This document shows positions 25,555 to 34,146 of a DNA stretch of 64,000 nt, piece by piece. The stretch is from Hahella sp. HN01 (GTDB lineage: Bacteria > Pseudomonadota > Gammaproteobacteria > Pseudomonadales > Oleiphilaceae). The first letter of the stretch is position 1, and the number at the start of each line of letters is the position of its first letter. The DNA is taken from the NCBI RefSeq assembly GCF_018986435.1, contig NZ_JAHMIN010000001.1, forward strand, positions 190,858 to 254,857, in the 5' to 3' direction. The notes beneath the pieces are model-generated. The model was given only the letters and a program-made list of their open reading frames with translations. It had not been told where the DNA came from and did no database searches. A program made the translations under genes and the position numbers.

Positions 25555-26907
25555 CTACAATTTGGAGAGGTCGTTATAGAACGCTAACAACATTACGAAA
25601 GCAATGAGGGCCATCCCGACTTTTATCCCAAGCTGTTGTTTTTCTTCAGATAAGGGTTTGCCCCGAATAAGTTCGACAAAATAATACAATAAATGCCCGC
25701 CATCCAATACCGGTATTGGCAACAAATTCAGGATACCCAGACTAATACTTAAATATGCAAGAAAGCCAAGAAACGCCTCCAAACCGGATTTAGCAGAGAT
25801 TCCGGCAGCCGAAGCAATGGTGAGAGGCCCGCCAAGATTTTCGACCGAAATCCGTCCGGTTACGATTTTTTTCAACGCGGTCAACGTCAGTAGAGACATA
25901 TCCCAGGTCTCTTCCAGCGCCTTGCCTACCGCTACAAATGGGGAATACTTCACGTCGCGCAGCATTCCAGGCGGCCATTCAGTCGCTTTCGCCTCCGCCC
26001 CAATTACGCCGTAGGCCTCACCATTGTGCTCCCTTGCCTCGGGGCGAACGCTAATATCCAGCGACCGACCAGCTCTTTCCAGGGACAACGTTAATTGTTT
26101 TTCAGGAGACGCTTTTATTTCACGAACAAAGTCAGACCAGTTGCCGACAGGGCGGCCTTCAACCGCCACAATTCTATCGCCAGGCTCCATCCCTCCTTGC
26201 TGAGCGCGTCCGCCCTGAGTCACGCCGTGAACCACCGCAGGCGCATCAGGAACGAAGCTTCTCATTCCCAGTTCCAATACAGGGTTAGGCTCAACTTTTC
26301 CGATAAGCCAATCATTAATCGGCACAGTTGCGTCGTGAGGGAGACTTTCGTCAGGGAGGCGATAACCGAATTCAATAGCGCCAGTATCACCAAGACGCCC
26401 GACCAACTGCATGTTGACGTCGCCCCAGCTATATACTGGAGATCCATCAACGCTGGTCAGCTCCGCGCCCGCGACAATCCCCGCCTGCTGCGCAGGTGAG
26501 TTGTTAGAGACGCTTCCTACGACTGGCGCCAGCGTTTGGATACCGAGTACAAACATACACCAATAGGCGAAGACAGCGAATATAAAGTTCGCCACGGGCC
26601 CTGCAGCCGCGATGGCTATACGCTTGCCCACCGCCTGCTGATTGAAAGTCAGATGCCTTTCTTCAGCGGAGACATCGCCTTCCCTCTCATCCAGCATTTT
26701 GACATAGCCGCCCAAAGGTAAGGCTGCAATCACAAATTCAGTGCCTTGCTTATCCCGCCATGTCAGCAGAGGAGATCCAAAGCCAACGGAGAACCGCAAA
26801 ATTTTGACGCCACAGCGCCGCGCCACCCAAAAGTGACCGAATTCATGGATGGTGACCAGCACCCCCAATGTAACTATAAACGCTAAGGCTTTTTGAAAAA
26901 ATTCCAT
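25555..26907 (-). CDS. rseP: Site-2 zinc metalloprotease RseP
   Basis: A 450-residue intramembrane protease that cleaves RseA to release sigma-E during envelope stress. The zinc site is TIHEFGHFWVARR (HExxH) in the first helix. Two periplasmic PDZ domains follow (around GIVAGAELTSVDG and GMEPGDRIVAVEG). The third zinc ligand is in NLLPIPVLDGGHLL. It lies between dxr and bamA, as in most gammaproteobacteria. Confidence 0.98.
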   Translation of the reverse strand: MEFFQKALAFIVTLGVLVTIHEFGHFWVARRCGVKILRFSVGFGSPLLTWRDKQGTEFVIAALPLGGYVKMLDEREGDVSAEERHLTFNQQAVGKRIAIAAAGPVANFIFAVFAYWCMFVLGIQTLAPVVGSVSNNSPAQQAGIVAGAELTSVDGSPVYSWGDVNMQLVGRLGDTGAIEFGYRLPDESLPHDATVPINDWLIGKVEPNPVLELGMRSFVPDAPAVVHGVTQGGRAQQGGMEPGDRIVAVEGRPVGNWSDFVREIKASPEKQLTLSLERAGRSLDISVRPEAREHNGEAYGVIGAEAKATEWPPGMLRDVKYSPFVAVGKALEETWDMSLLTLTALKKIVTGRISVENLGGPLTIASAAGISAKSGLEAFLGFLAYLSISLGILNLLPIPVLDGGHLLYYFVELIRGKPLSEEKQQLGIKVGMALIAFVMLLAFYNDLSKL

Positions 26908-26949
26908 GCTCTCTATTGTAAATATATCTGAGCGACCTTCTAGTGAGGC

Positions 26950-28161
26950 TTACGGAACAATAACTCCGCCAGCCAACTCATTAATGGCTTCCGAGGCATA
27001 TTGACGGGCTACTCTGTCAGCTTCAATTACAGTTTCGACAGAATCCGCTCGCACAATAGAACCTTTCAGCAAACTCTTTTCAATAACAACGGGAATATCG
27101 ACGAACCGGATGCCGCCTTGAAGAAACGCATCTACCGCCACCTCGTTGGCAGCGTTAACTACCGCCGGCGCAGTTCCACCAAGTGCAAAGGCTTCTTCAG
27201 CCAGCCTCAAACAGGGAAAACGCGCCTTATCCGGCTTTTCGAAGTGCAGCTTCCCAATAGAAAACAGATCTAACGGCTCAACACCTGCATCGACCCGTTC
27301 CGGCCACGCCAACCCATAGGCGATAGGCGTACGCATATCCGGGTTGCCCATCTGAGCCAAAATAGAACCATCCACATACTCAACCATGGAGTGGATTATC
27401 GACTCAGGATGCAAATGCACTTGAACAGAGCCTGGAGCCAGATCGAACAACCAGCATGCTTCGATCAACTCCAACCCCTTGTTCATCAAGCTCGCGGAAT
27501 CAACTGAAATTTTACGCCCCATAGACCAGTTCGGGTGCTTACACGCCTGCTCCGGCGTTACCTGCTGTAATTGCTCACGAGAAAAGTGGCGAAACGGGCC
27601 CCCGGACGCAGTCAACAGGACACGAGTAACCCCATGTGCAGCAAGTGATGCAGAATCGTTTAAGCGTTGCGCCGCCTCTGGCAGGCATTGGTATATCGCA
27701 TTATGCTCACTATCAATAGGAAGGAGTTCAGCGCCATGCTTTCTCACAGCGTCCATGAACAGCCCGCCAGTCATTACCAGCGCCTCTTTGTTGGCGAGCA
27801 GTATACGCTTTCCGGAGTTCACCGCCGCTAATGTGGGAGTCAATCCAGCCGCTCCGACTATAGCGGCAACGACAACATCAACATCCTTAGCGGACGACGC
27901 CTCGCACATAGCCTCAACGCCCACTCTAACCTCAGTAGAGAGGCCTGAGTCACGAAGGCGCTGCTTAAAATCCGCTGCGCCCGCATCAGTCGCCAATATA
28001 GCGAATTTTGGCCGATGTTTAATGCAGATAGAAAGGAGCTCGTCCAGGTTACTGTGAGCCGTGGCGGCGTAAAGCTCATACCGATCGGAATGACGGGCCA
28101 TCACATCCAGGGTGCTGCGCCCAATAGAGCCCGTAGCTCCTAAAACAGTAACTCGCTTCAT
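26950..28161 (-). CDS. dxr: 1-deoxy-D-xylulose 5-phosphate reductoisomerase
   Basis: A 403-residue NADPH-dependent enzyme that commits DXP to the MEP isoprenoid pathway. The NADPH-binding motif is [15 protein letters not shown]. The catalytic region has [15 protein letters not shown] and LTASGGPFR, and the substrate/metal site includes [18 protein letters not shown]. The gene begins 4 bases after the cdsA stop and ends 42 bases before rseP. Confidence 0.98.
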   Translation of the reverse strand: MKRVTVLGATGSIGRSTLDVMARHSDRYELYAATAHSNLDELLSICIKHRPKFAILATDAGAADFKQRLRDSGLSTEVRVGVEAMCEASSAKDVDVVVAAIVGAAGLTPTLAAVNSGKRILLANKEALVMTGGLFMDAVRKHGAELLPIDSEHNAIYQCLPEAAQRLNDSASLAAHGVTRVLLTASGGPFRHFSREQLQQVTPEQACKHPNWSMGRKISVDSASLMNKGLELIEACWLFDLAPGSVQVHLHPESIIHSMVEYVDGSILAQMGNPDMRTPIAYGLAWPERVDAGVEPLDLFSIGKLHFEKPDKARFPCLRLAEEAFALGGTAPAVVNAANEVAVDAFLQGGIRFVDIPVVIEKSLLKGSIVRADSVETVIEADRVARQYASEAINELAGGVIVP

Positions 28162-28165
28162 AAAC

Positions 28166-28996
28166 CTACCCCTGCATCCAGCCTGAAAACATGGCTAGCA
28201 CTAGGAATACAGGAGCCGCAGCCGTAACACTGTCAATGCGATCAAAAATACCGCCATGTCCTGGAAGAATTTGACTGCTGTCTTTCAGGCCAACAAAGCG
28301 CTTACCAAGACTTTCTATCAAGTCGCCCACAACGGAAAAAATTGCAGCTGACAGGGTCATCATCCAAAGCACAACAAGCTGAGGTAAGGTAAGAGTCAAA
28401 AACGAGTTCATTGCGAAAGGCAAAACCGAAACAGCCAGCATCCCACCCACTGCGCCTTCCCATGATTTTCCAGGACTGACATGAGGGGCAAGCTTGTTCT
28501 TACCGAAAGTCTTACCAGCAAAGTAAGCGCCAACATCGGCAAACCAAACGATGAGAAAGATATAGAGGATTATCCACTTTGTGTCGAAGCCAGGCTCAAG
28601 CACAAACACCCCGCCGCGAATCGCCACCAGCGCCTTCCAAGCCGGGGCCAGGATTAATAACCCGGCGACAGCCCGGGTCATAGATGGCGTCCAGAAAGCT
28701 TTAGATGCAGGGTATGTTAGAACTATCGCCAATGCGCCTATCCACCAAATCAACGCAATGGAGAGAATCAACATGGCGGGCAAATGAGAACAGGCCAGCA
28801 ATACAACCGCCGTCATGGCTGCGTAACTCACTCGGGAAGTTTGAGACGTGAGACCGCAAATCTGCGCCCACTCCCACGCCGCCAAGGTAACAATCGCCCC
28901 AATAAAAAGAGAAAAACCAAACACATCGGTCAGCGCCACTCCCGCCAGAAATAAAGGCAGGAGAATCAACGCAGTGATTATTCTTTGTTTTAGCAC
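28166..28996 (-). CDS. cdsA: Phosphatidate cytidylyltransferase
   Basis: A 276-residue multi-span inner-membrane enzyme making CDP-diacylglycerol from phosphatidate and CTP. The family signature near the C terminus is [20 protein letters not shown], followed by [21 protein letters not shown] occurs mid-protein. It is packed between uppS (2-base gap) and dxr (4-base gap). Confidence 0.97.
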   Translation of the reverse strand: MLKQRIITALILLPLFLAGVALTDVFGFSLFIGAIVTLAAWEWAQICGLTSQTSRVSYAAMTAVVLLACSHLPAMLILSIALIWWIGALAIVLTYPASKAFWTPSMTRAVAGLLILAPAWKALVAIRGGVFVLEPGFDTKWIILYIFLIVWFADVGAYFAGKTFGKNKLAPHVSPGKSWEGAVGGMLAVSVLPFAMNSFLTLTLPQLVVLWMMTLSAAIFSVVGDLIESLGKRFVGLKDSSQILPGHGGIFDRIDSVTAAAPVFLVLAMFSGWMQG

Positions 28997-28998
28997 AA

Positions 28999-29823
28999 TT
29001 AACGCTTTGCAGCTGGATTAGTAGCGAATTCGAAAGAGGATGGATGCTCAGCCTGAGACCCGCCATCTTCCGCCAAGCGACGATCAACTTGGTCGTCAGT
29101 TTGCCCAAACCGTCTTTTCCGGTGGCTATATGCAGCTAACGCCAACTCCATCTGCTCCGTACGGAAATCTGGCCAGAACACATCCGCGAAATACAGTTCC
29201 GTGTAGGCAAGCTGCCATAAAAGGAAATTACTGATTCTCTGCTCACCCGCGGTGCGGATACACAGATCAGGAGGAGGAAGATCACCCAATTCGACATACT
29301 GCTGGATCAGGTGATCATCAATATCAGCAGCGCGAAGCTCGCCTCGCTCAACTTTTTCAGCAACACGACGGGTCGCTTGAGTAATATCCCAGTGCCCGCC
29401 GTAGTTGGCCGCTATCGCCAGCGTCATGCCTGTGTTGCCGGCGGTTAACCCTTCTGCGTCCTGCATATGTTGCTGCAGAGTAGAATTAAATTTGGAACGG
29501 TCGCCAATGATTCGCAGCCGGATATTGTTGCGATTAAGTTTACGAACCTCACGTTGCAGCGCGACAAGAAATAAGCGCATCAGCGCACCCACTTCTTCTT
29601 CGGGACGACGCCAGTTTTCGCTACTGAAAGCGAACAAGGTCAGCACTTCCACACCGTGACGAGCGCAGGTTTCAACGACGGCCCGCACAGAATCAACGCC
29701 AGCCTTGTGACCCGCAACTCCAGGGAGTCGACGCTGCTTCGCCCAACGATTATTACCATCCATGATGATCGCCACATGGCGAGGTTTGCTGGTTCCAACC
29801 AAAGGAATATCAGCCGTCGACAT
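28999..29823 (-). CDS. uppS: Undecaprenyl diphosphate synthase
   Basis: A 274-residue cis-prenyltransferase that makes the C55 carrier lipid for peptidoglycan, O-antigen and other glycans. The catalytic Asp and pyrophosphate-binding region is IIMDGNNRWAKQRRLPG. The segments FAFSSENWRRP and PDLCIRTAGEQRISNFLLWQ also match. It sits between frr and cdsA. The C-terminal extension (SQAEHPSSFEFATNPA) is a little longer than in E. coli. Confidence 0.97.
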   Translation of the reverse strand: MSTADIPLVGTSKPRHVAIIMDGNNRWAKQRRLPGVAGHKAGVDSVRAVVETCARHGVEVLTLFAFSSENWRRPEEEVGALMRLFLVALQREVRKLNRNNIRLRIIGDRSKFNSTLQQHMQDAEGLTAGNTGMTLAIAANYGGHWDITQATRRVAEKVERGELRAADIDDHLIQQYVELGDLPPPDLCIRTAGEQRISNFLLWQLAYTELYFADVFWPDFRTEQMELALAAYSHRKRRFGQTDDQVDRRLAEDGGSQAEHPSSFEFATNPAAKR

Positions 29824-29856
29824 TTAACCCTCCAACATCCAGCCGCCATTCATGAC

Positions 29857-30414
29857 TTATACAGCCATCAGGTCTTTTTCTTTTTCAGCAAGAACGCGAT
29901 CGACCTCAGCAATATACTTGTCGGTCAGCTTCTGGATATCGTCCAGCCCGCGCTTCTCTTCGTCTTCGGAAATTTCTTTGTCTTTCAGCAGTGTTTTGAT
30001 ATCTGCGTTAGCATCGCGGCGCAGATTACGAATCGCCACCCTGGTGTTTTCCGCCTCTCCGCGAGCCGTCTTCACCAACTCCTTACGAGTCTCTTCCGTC
30101 AACGCAGGCATTGGCACCCGAATGACTGTACCAGCGGTAGATGGGTTAAGACCCAAGTCAGACTTCAGAATGGCTTTTTCAATTTGTGGCACCATGTTCT
30201 TTTCCCATGGCGTTACGCTCAGAGTTCTGGCGTCTTCAACCACCACATTAGCGACCTGGGTCAAAGGCGTGTCAGAGCCGTAGTATGAAACCATGACCGA
30301 TTCAAGAATCGCAGGGTTAGCCCGACCAGTCCGAATCTTAGCGAAGGCATGACCAAGCGCCTCCATGGACTTTTTCATTTTTTGTTCAGATTGTTTCTTA
30401 ATATCATTAATCAT
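29857..30414 (-). CDS. frr: Ribosome recycling factor
   Basis: A 185-residue RRF that with EF-G splits post-termination ribosomes. [19 protein letters not shown], the [13 protein letters not shown] segment and the C-terminal helix ([19 protein letters not shown]) are diagnostic. It begins 4 bases after the pyrH stop, inside the translation part of the operon. Confidence 0.99.
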   Translation of the reverse strand: MINDIKKQSEQKMKKSMEALGHAFAKIRTGRANPAILESVMVSYYGSDTPLTQVANVVVEDARTLSVTPWEKNMVPQIEKAILKSDLGLNPSTAGTVIRVPMPALTEETRKELVKTARGEAENTRVAIRNLRRDANADIKTLLKDKEISEDEEKRGLDDIQKLTDKYIAEVDRVLAEKEKDLMAV

Positions 30415-30418
30415 GGCT

Positions 30419-31165
30419 TTACCCTCGCTCTATCAATGTACCTTCTTCCATACCCACCACGATATTGATCAGCGCGCTAGCTTTATTCATATCAAATACC
30501 CGCACAGGCATACCGTGGTCGCGACACAAACAAATCGCTGTTAGATCCATGACTCCAAGCTTACGCTCGAGCACTTCATCATAGGTGAGTCGATCATATT
30601 TTACTGCATCCGCCACTTTCATAGGATCGTCGGAGTATACGCCATCCACTTTAGTGGCCTTCAAGACGACGTCCGCGTCAATCTCAATACCGCGCAGACA
30701 GGCAGCGGAATCAGTTGTAAAAAACGGGTTGCCGGTACCAGCACAGAAGATCACCACGTCGCCTTCTTTTAAATCACGAATAGCGCGGCGACGATCATAA
30801 TGCTCAACAACACCGCTCATAGGTATGGCGGACATAACACGGGTCGCGATATTGGAACGTTCCAGCGCATCCCTCATAGCCAGCGCATTCATTACAGTCG
30901 CCAGCATACCCATATGGTCGCCGGTCACTCTGTCCATACCCGCATCTTGCAGTGCTTTACCGCGGAAAAGGTTCCCCCCCCCAATAACCAGGCCGACCTG
31001 AACCCCTATACCAATTAGCTGACCAATTTCCAACGCCATGCGATTGAGCACTTTCGGATCTATTCCGAAGTTCTCTTCTCCCATGAGCGCTTCACCTGAG
31101 AGTTTTAGCAGTACACGCTTATATTTGGGTTGAGTTTGAGCAGACGGGGGCATATGTAGTTTCAC
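30419..31165 (-). CDS. pyrH: Uridylate kinase
   Basis: A 248-residue hexameric UMP kinase of pyrimidine nucleotide synthesis. The N-terminal [14 protein letters not shown] and [12 protein letters not shown] bind phosphate. [20 protein letters not shown] and [17 protein letters not shown] follow. The GGG of the phosphate loop is coded by nine consecutive G (30974-30982). The start may be the ATG at 31165 or the one four codons later. It lies between tsf and frr. Confidence 0.98.
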   Translation of the reverse strand: MKLHMPPSAQTQPKYKRVLLKLSGEALMGEENFGIDPKVLNRMALEIGQLIGIGVQVGLVIGGGNLFRGKALQDAGMDRVTGDHMGMLATVMNALAMRDALERSNIATRVMSAIPMSGVVEHYDRRRAIRDLKEGDVVIFCAGTGNPFFTTDSAACLRGIEIDADVVLKATKVDGVYSDDPMKVADAVKYDRLTYDEVLERKLGVMDLTAICLCRDHGMPVRVFDMNKASALINIVVGMEEGTLIERG

Positions 31166-31234
31166 CTGTGTTGCACGCTAGCTTGGCAAGTTGAAGAAAC
31201 GCTGAGAGGCTGTTTACAACCTCCGGATACTAAT

Positions 31235-31266
31235 GTGGCGAGAGCAGAGTATACCGCCCTCGCCAC
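31235..31266. repeat. Inverted repeat between tsf and pyrH
   Basis: GTGGCGAG (31235-31242) and CTCGCCAC (31259-31266) form an 8-bp stem around 16 bases. It has no T run, so it is more likely an mRNA processing or stability hairpin than a terminator. Confidence 0.45.
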
Positions 31267-31288
31267 AAATTCATACAAAAAGAAGAAA

Positions 31289-32149
31289 TTAGCCTTTCAG
31301 CTGAGCAGCAACTTCTGCAGCGAAATCCACTTCTTCTTTTTCAATACCTTCACCAACTTCGTAGCGCACCATAGCAACTACCTGAGCGCCAGCTTTCTTA
31401 ACCAGATCGCCAACTTTAACGTCAGGATCTTTAACGAAAGCCTGCTCCAGCAAGCTAATTTCCGCTAGGAATTTATTGATGCGGCCATCAACCATTTTGT
31501 CGACGATCTCTGCAGGCTTACCGCTCTGGTCAGCTTGCGCCTTGTAAATTTCACGTTCTTTAGCGATCACTTCATCGCTAACGTCATCACGAGAAACGAA
31601 CTGCGGGTTCACTGCCGCGATGTGCATAGCAATATCTTTGGCCAGTTCAGCGCTGCCGCCATTAAGAGCAACCAGAACAGCAATACGGTTGTTGCCGTGA
31701 ACATATGCGCCAACCACATCGGAAGACAGCATAGAAGCACGACGAACATTGATGTTTTCACCAATTTTCTGAACCAGAGCCTGACGCTTCTCTTCCAGAC
31801 CAGACTCCATCAGAGCCGCCACGTCAGCGGACTTTTTGTCAAAGGCTGCGCCAACAACGCCGCCAACAAAGCCCAGGAAGTTTTCGTCACGAGCAACGAA
31901 GTCAGTTTCACTGTTTACTTCAACAACAACTGCATAGCTGTTGTCATCGCTGACTTTAACTGCAACCACGCCATCCGCGGATACACGGCCAGCTTTCTTA
32001 GCTGCCTTCATGCCGCTGCTTTTACGAAGGTCTTCAATCGCTTTCTCGATATCGCCTTCCGCCTCAACAAGCGCCTTCTTGCACTCCATCATGCCCAGAC
32101 CGGTGCGCTCGCGCAGTTCTTTTACCATGGATGCTGAAATAGCCGCCAT
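31289..32149 (-). CDS. tsf: Elongation factor Ts
   Basis: A 286-residue nucleotide exchange factor for EF-Tu. The N-terminal UBA-like domain has [20 protein letters not shown]. The core has [17 protein letters not shown], the EF-Tu contact motif. It is second in the rpsB-tsf operon, 84 bases after rpsB, with a terminator-like hairpin in the gap. Confidence 0.99.
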   Translation of the reverse strand: MAAISASMVKELRERTGLGMMECKKALVEAEGDIEKAIEDLRKSSGMKAAKKAGRVSADGVVAVKVSDDNSYAVVVEVNSETDFVARDENFLGFVGGVVGAAFDKKSADVAALMESGLEEKRQALVQKIGENINVRRASMLSSDVVGAYVHGNNRIAVLVALNGGSAELAKDIAMHIAAVNPQFVSRDDVSDEVIAKEREIYKAQADQSGKPAEIVDKMVDGRINKFLAEISLLEQAFVKDPDVKVGDLVKKAGAQVVAMVRYEVGEGIEKEEVDFAAEVAAQLKG

Positions 32150-32184
32150 CTTTTAATCCTCACTTGTCAGGTTCAGAAAAATTG

Positions 32185-32212
32185 AAAAAAAAGGGGAGAT
32201 CGTCCCCTTTTT
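32185..32212 (-). terminator. Intrinsic terminator/attenuator between rpsB and tsf
   Basis: A 10-bp perfect stem (32188-32197 with 32103+ region, i.e. 32203-32212) has a 5-base loop, with eight T following on the minus strand. It should end part of the rpsB transcripts and so let S2 be made in excess of EF-Ts. Confidence 0.8.
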
Positions 32213-32233
32213 GATCATTCTATATGCCTAAGA

Positions 32234-32995
32234 TTACTCTGACTTTTCGGCAGCTTCTTCGGCGGAAGCAGCTGCTTCATTAACTTCTACGAACTCATCG
32301 CCATTGCCCGCCGCAGAGGACAGACCTTCCAGGCAAGAGTCAGCAACGGCCTTGGCGTAGACTTGAATTGCGCGAATGGCGTCGTCGTTACCAGGAATAA
32401 CATAATCAACGCCGTCTGGATCGCTGTTAGTATCAACTACGCCGATAACAGGAATACCCAGCTTGTTGGCTTCTTTGATAGCGATACGCTCATGATCCAC
32501 GTCGATCACGAAAAGCGCGTCAGGCAGACCGCCCATATCTTTGATACCGCCAATGCTTCTTTCCAGCTTGTCCATCTCACGATTCAGCATCAACACTTCT
32601 TTCTTGGTCAGCTTGTCGAAAGTACCGTCTTGACTCTGAGTTTCCAGGTCACGGTAGCGACGGATGGATTGACGGATGGTTTTATAGTTAGTCAGCATGC
32701 CACCCAACCAGCGGTGGTTGACATAAGGCATGCTGGCGCGATCCGCTTCTTCTTTAATGATCTTACCGGCTGCACGCTTAGTGCCAACGAAAAGAATTTT
32801 ATTTTTCTTTTCAGCCAGATTGGAAACGAAACGCAGAGCATCATTCAGAGCAGGTACAGTGTGCTCCAAGTTAATGATATGAATCTTGTTACGCGCACCG
32901 AAGATATATTTGCGCATTTTGGGGTTCCAGAAACGAGTCTGGTGACCGAAGTGAACGCCTGCCTTCAGCAGGTCTCTCATTGAAACTTCTGACAT
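32234..32995 (-). CDS. rpsB: 30S ribosomal protein S2
   Basis: A 253-residue S2. Family signatures are [18 protein letters not shown] near the N terminus and [20 protein letters not shown] in the centre. The C-terminal tail is acidic and alanine-rich ([14 protein letters not shown]). It is the first gene of the long minus-strand block and has its own promoter and structured leader. Confidence 0.99.
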   Translation of the reverse strand: MSEVSMRDLLKAGVHFGHQTRFWNPKMRKYIFGARNKIHIINLEHTVPALNDALRFVSNLAEKKNKILFVGTKRAAGKIIKEEADRASMPYVNHRWLGGMLTNYKTIRQSIRRYRDLETQSQDGTFDKLTKKEVLMLNREMDKLERSIGGIKDMGGLPDALFVIDVDHERIAIKEANKLGIPVIGVVDTNSDPDGVDYVIPGNDDAIRAIQVYAKAVADSCLEGLSSAAGNGDEFVEVNEAAASAEEAAEKSE

Positions 32996-33174
32996 ATCTT
33001 TTACTCTTTAAAATGTTTGGGTTTAACCTCCATGCATCCCATGCTCCAACCGCATCTAGGCGGCACCCGAAACATGTGTCGACGCATGTGTGTTTTTTAT
33101 GGTTTCAACGCCCCTGATTTCAGGATGCATTTCAATCCGGCGCGCTTTATACCACAAACACCCGTTTTTTTAAA
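32996..33174 (-). promoter_or_regulatory. rpsB promoter and long leader
   Basis: On the minus strand TTTAAA (33169-33174), a 17-base spacer and TATAAA (33146-33151) are followed directly by GCGCGCC. Such a GC-rich discriminator is typical of stringently controlled ribosomal promoters. The leader is about 140 bases and contains a near-palindrome (ACATG...CATGT, about 33073-33092). E. coli rpsB has a conserved leader through which S2 represses its own synthesis, so the same role is likely here. The rest of the gap up to map (33175-33359) shows nothing else clear. Confidence 0.65.
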
Positions 33175-33359
33175 GACCAAAATCACCCTCCGCCTCTCCA
33201 GCGCAGAGCCCTCAACGACCAAAGCACGCAGGAAAACGATAGCCTAGCAAAGAACTCGGATTTTTATTCACTCTGCGAACCGGTTACAATACGGCAGCGT
33301 TTACAATCAACAGAATCACACTTTGCCCTTGCAGGCAGTTGGAACCCTCAGAAGCGAGC

Positions 33360-34130
33360 ATGAAAGTTACCATCAAAACCCCTGAAGAAATCGAAAAAAT
33401 GCGCATCGCCGGCCGTCTTGCGGCTGAAGTGCTTGAAATGATTGAAGAGCATGTGAAACCTGGAGTCACTACCGGCGAACTGGACGAGATTTGTCATAAC
33501 TATATTACCGAAGTCCAACAGGCTATACCTGCTCCGCTGAACTACAAAGGGTTCCCCAAATCTATCTGCACCTCAGTCAACCATGTTATTTGTCACGGTA
33601 TACCCAGCGACAAAAAAGTACTGAAAAACGGCGACACCGTTAATATAGACATCACCGTAATAAAAGACGGCTATCATGGCGACACCAGCAAAATGTTTTT
33701 TGTCGGCAAGCCCACCATCGCCGCAGAGAGACTGGTGCGCGTTACCCAGGAATGTCTTTACAAGGGCATTGAACTGGTCAAGCCCGGGGTTCGCCTTGGC
33801 GACATTGGCCATGTCATCCAGCAATATGCGGAAAGCCAGCATTATTCGGTCGTAAGAGAGTATTGCGGCCATGGTATCGGCGCGGTATTTCACGAAGAGC
33901 CGCAGGTAATGCACTACGGCACGCCTGGAACTGGCATGGTGGTCAAAGAAGGCATGACTTTTACCATTGAACCGATGATCAACCAGGGCAAGCGCCACTG
34001 CAAACTGCTTCCTGACGGCTGGACAGTCGTCACCAAGGACCATAAGCTTTCAGCTCAGTGGGAGCACACCATCCTGGTGACCGCAGACGGATACGAAGTT
34101 CTTACCAAGCGTAGCGAAGAGTCTTTCTAG
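33360..34130 (+). CDS. map: Methionine aminopeptidase
   Basis: A 256-residue type I methionine aminopeptidase that removes the N-terminal Met from nascent proteins. Metal ligands are visible in NIDITVIKDGYHGDTSKMF (two Asp), EYCGHGIGAVFHEEP (His) and TFTIEPMIN (Glu), and a final Glu in AQWEHTILVT. The start at MKVTIKTPEEIEKMR is preferred. A TTG seven codons upstream is less likely. It diverges from rpsB, and glnD follows after 16 bases. Confidence 0.98.
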   Translation: MKVTIKTPEEIEKMRIAGRLAAEVLEMIEEHVKPGVTTGELDEICHNYITEVQQAIPAPLNYKGFPKSICTSVNHVICHGIPSDKKVLKNGDTVNIDITVIKDGYHGDTSKMFFVGKPTIAAERLVRVTQECLYKGIELVKPGVRLGDIGHVIQQYAESQHYSVVREYCGHGIGAVFHEEPQVMHYGTPGTGMVVKEGMTFTIEPMINQGKRHCKLLPDGWTVVTKDHKLSAQWEHTILVTADGYEVLTKRSEESF

Positions 34131-34146
34131 TCAATAAATCCGGTTT

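Noticed and set aside
31246-31266. TATACT on the minus strand as a pyrH promoter -10
   Set aside because: No acceptable -35 at 15-19 bases. The bases lie in the loop of an inverted repeat.
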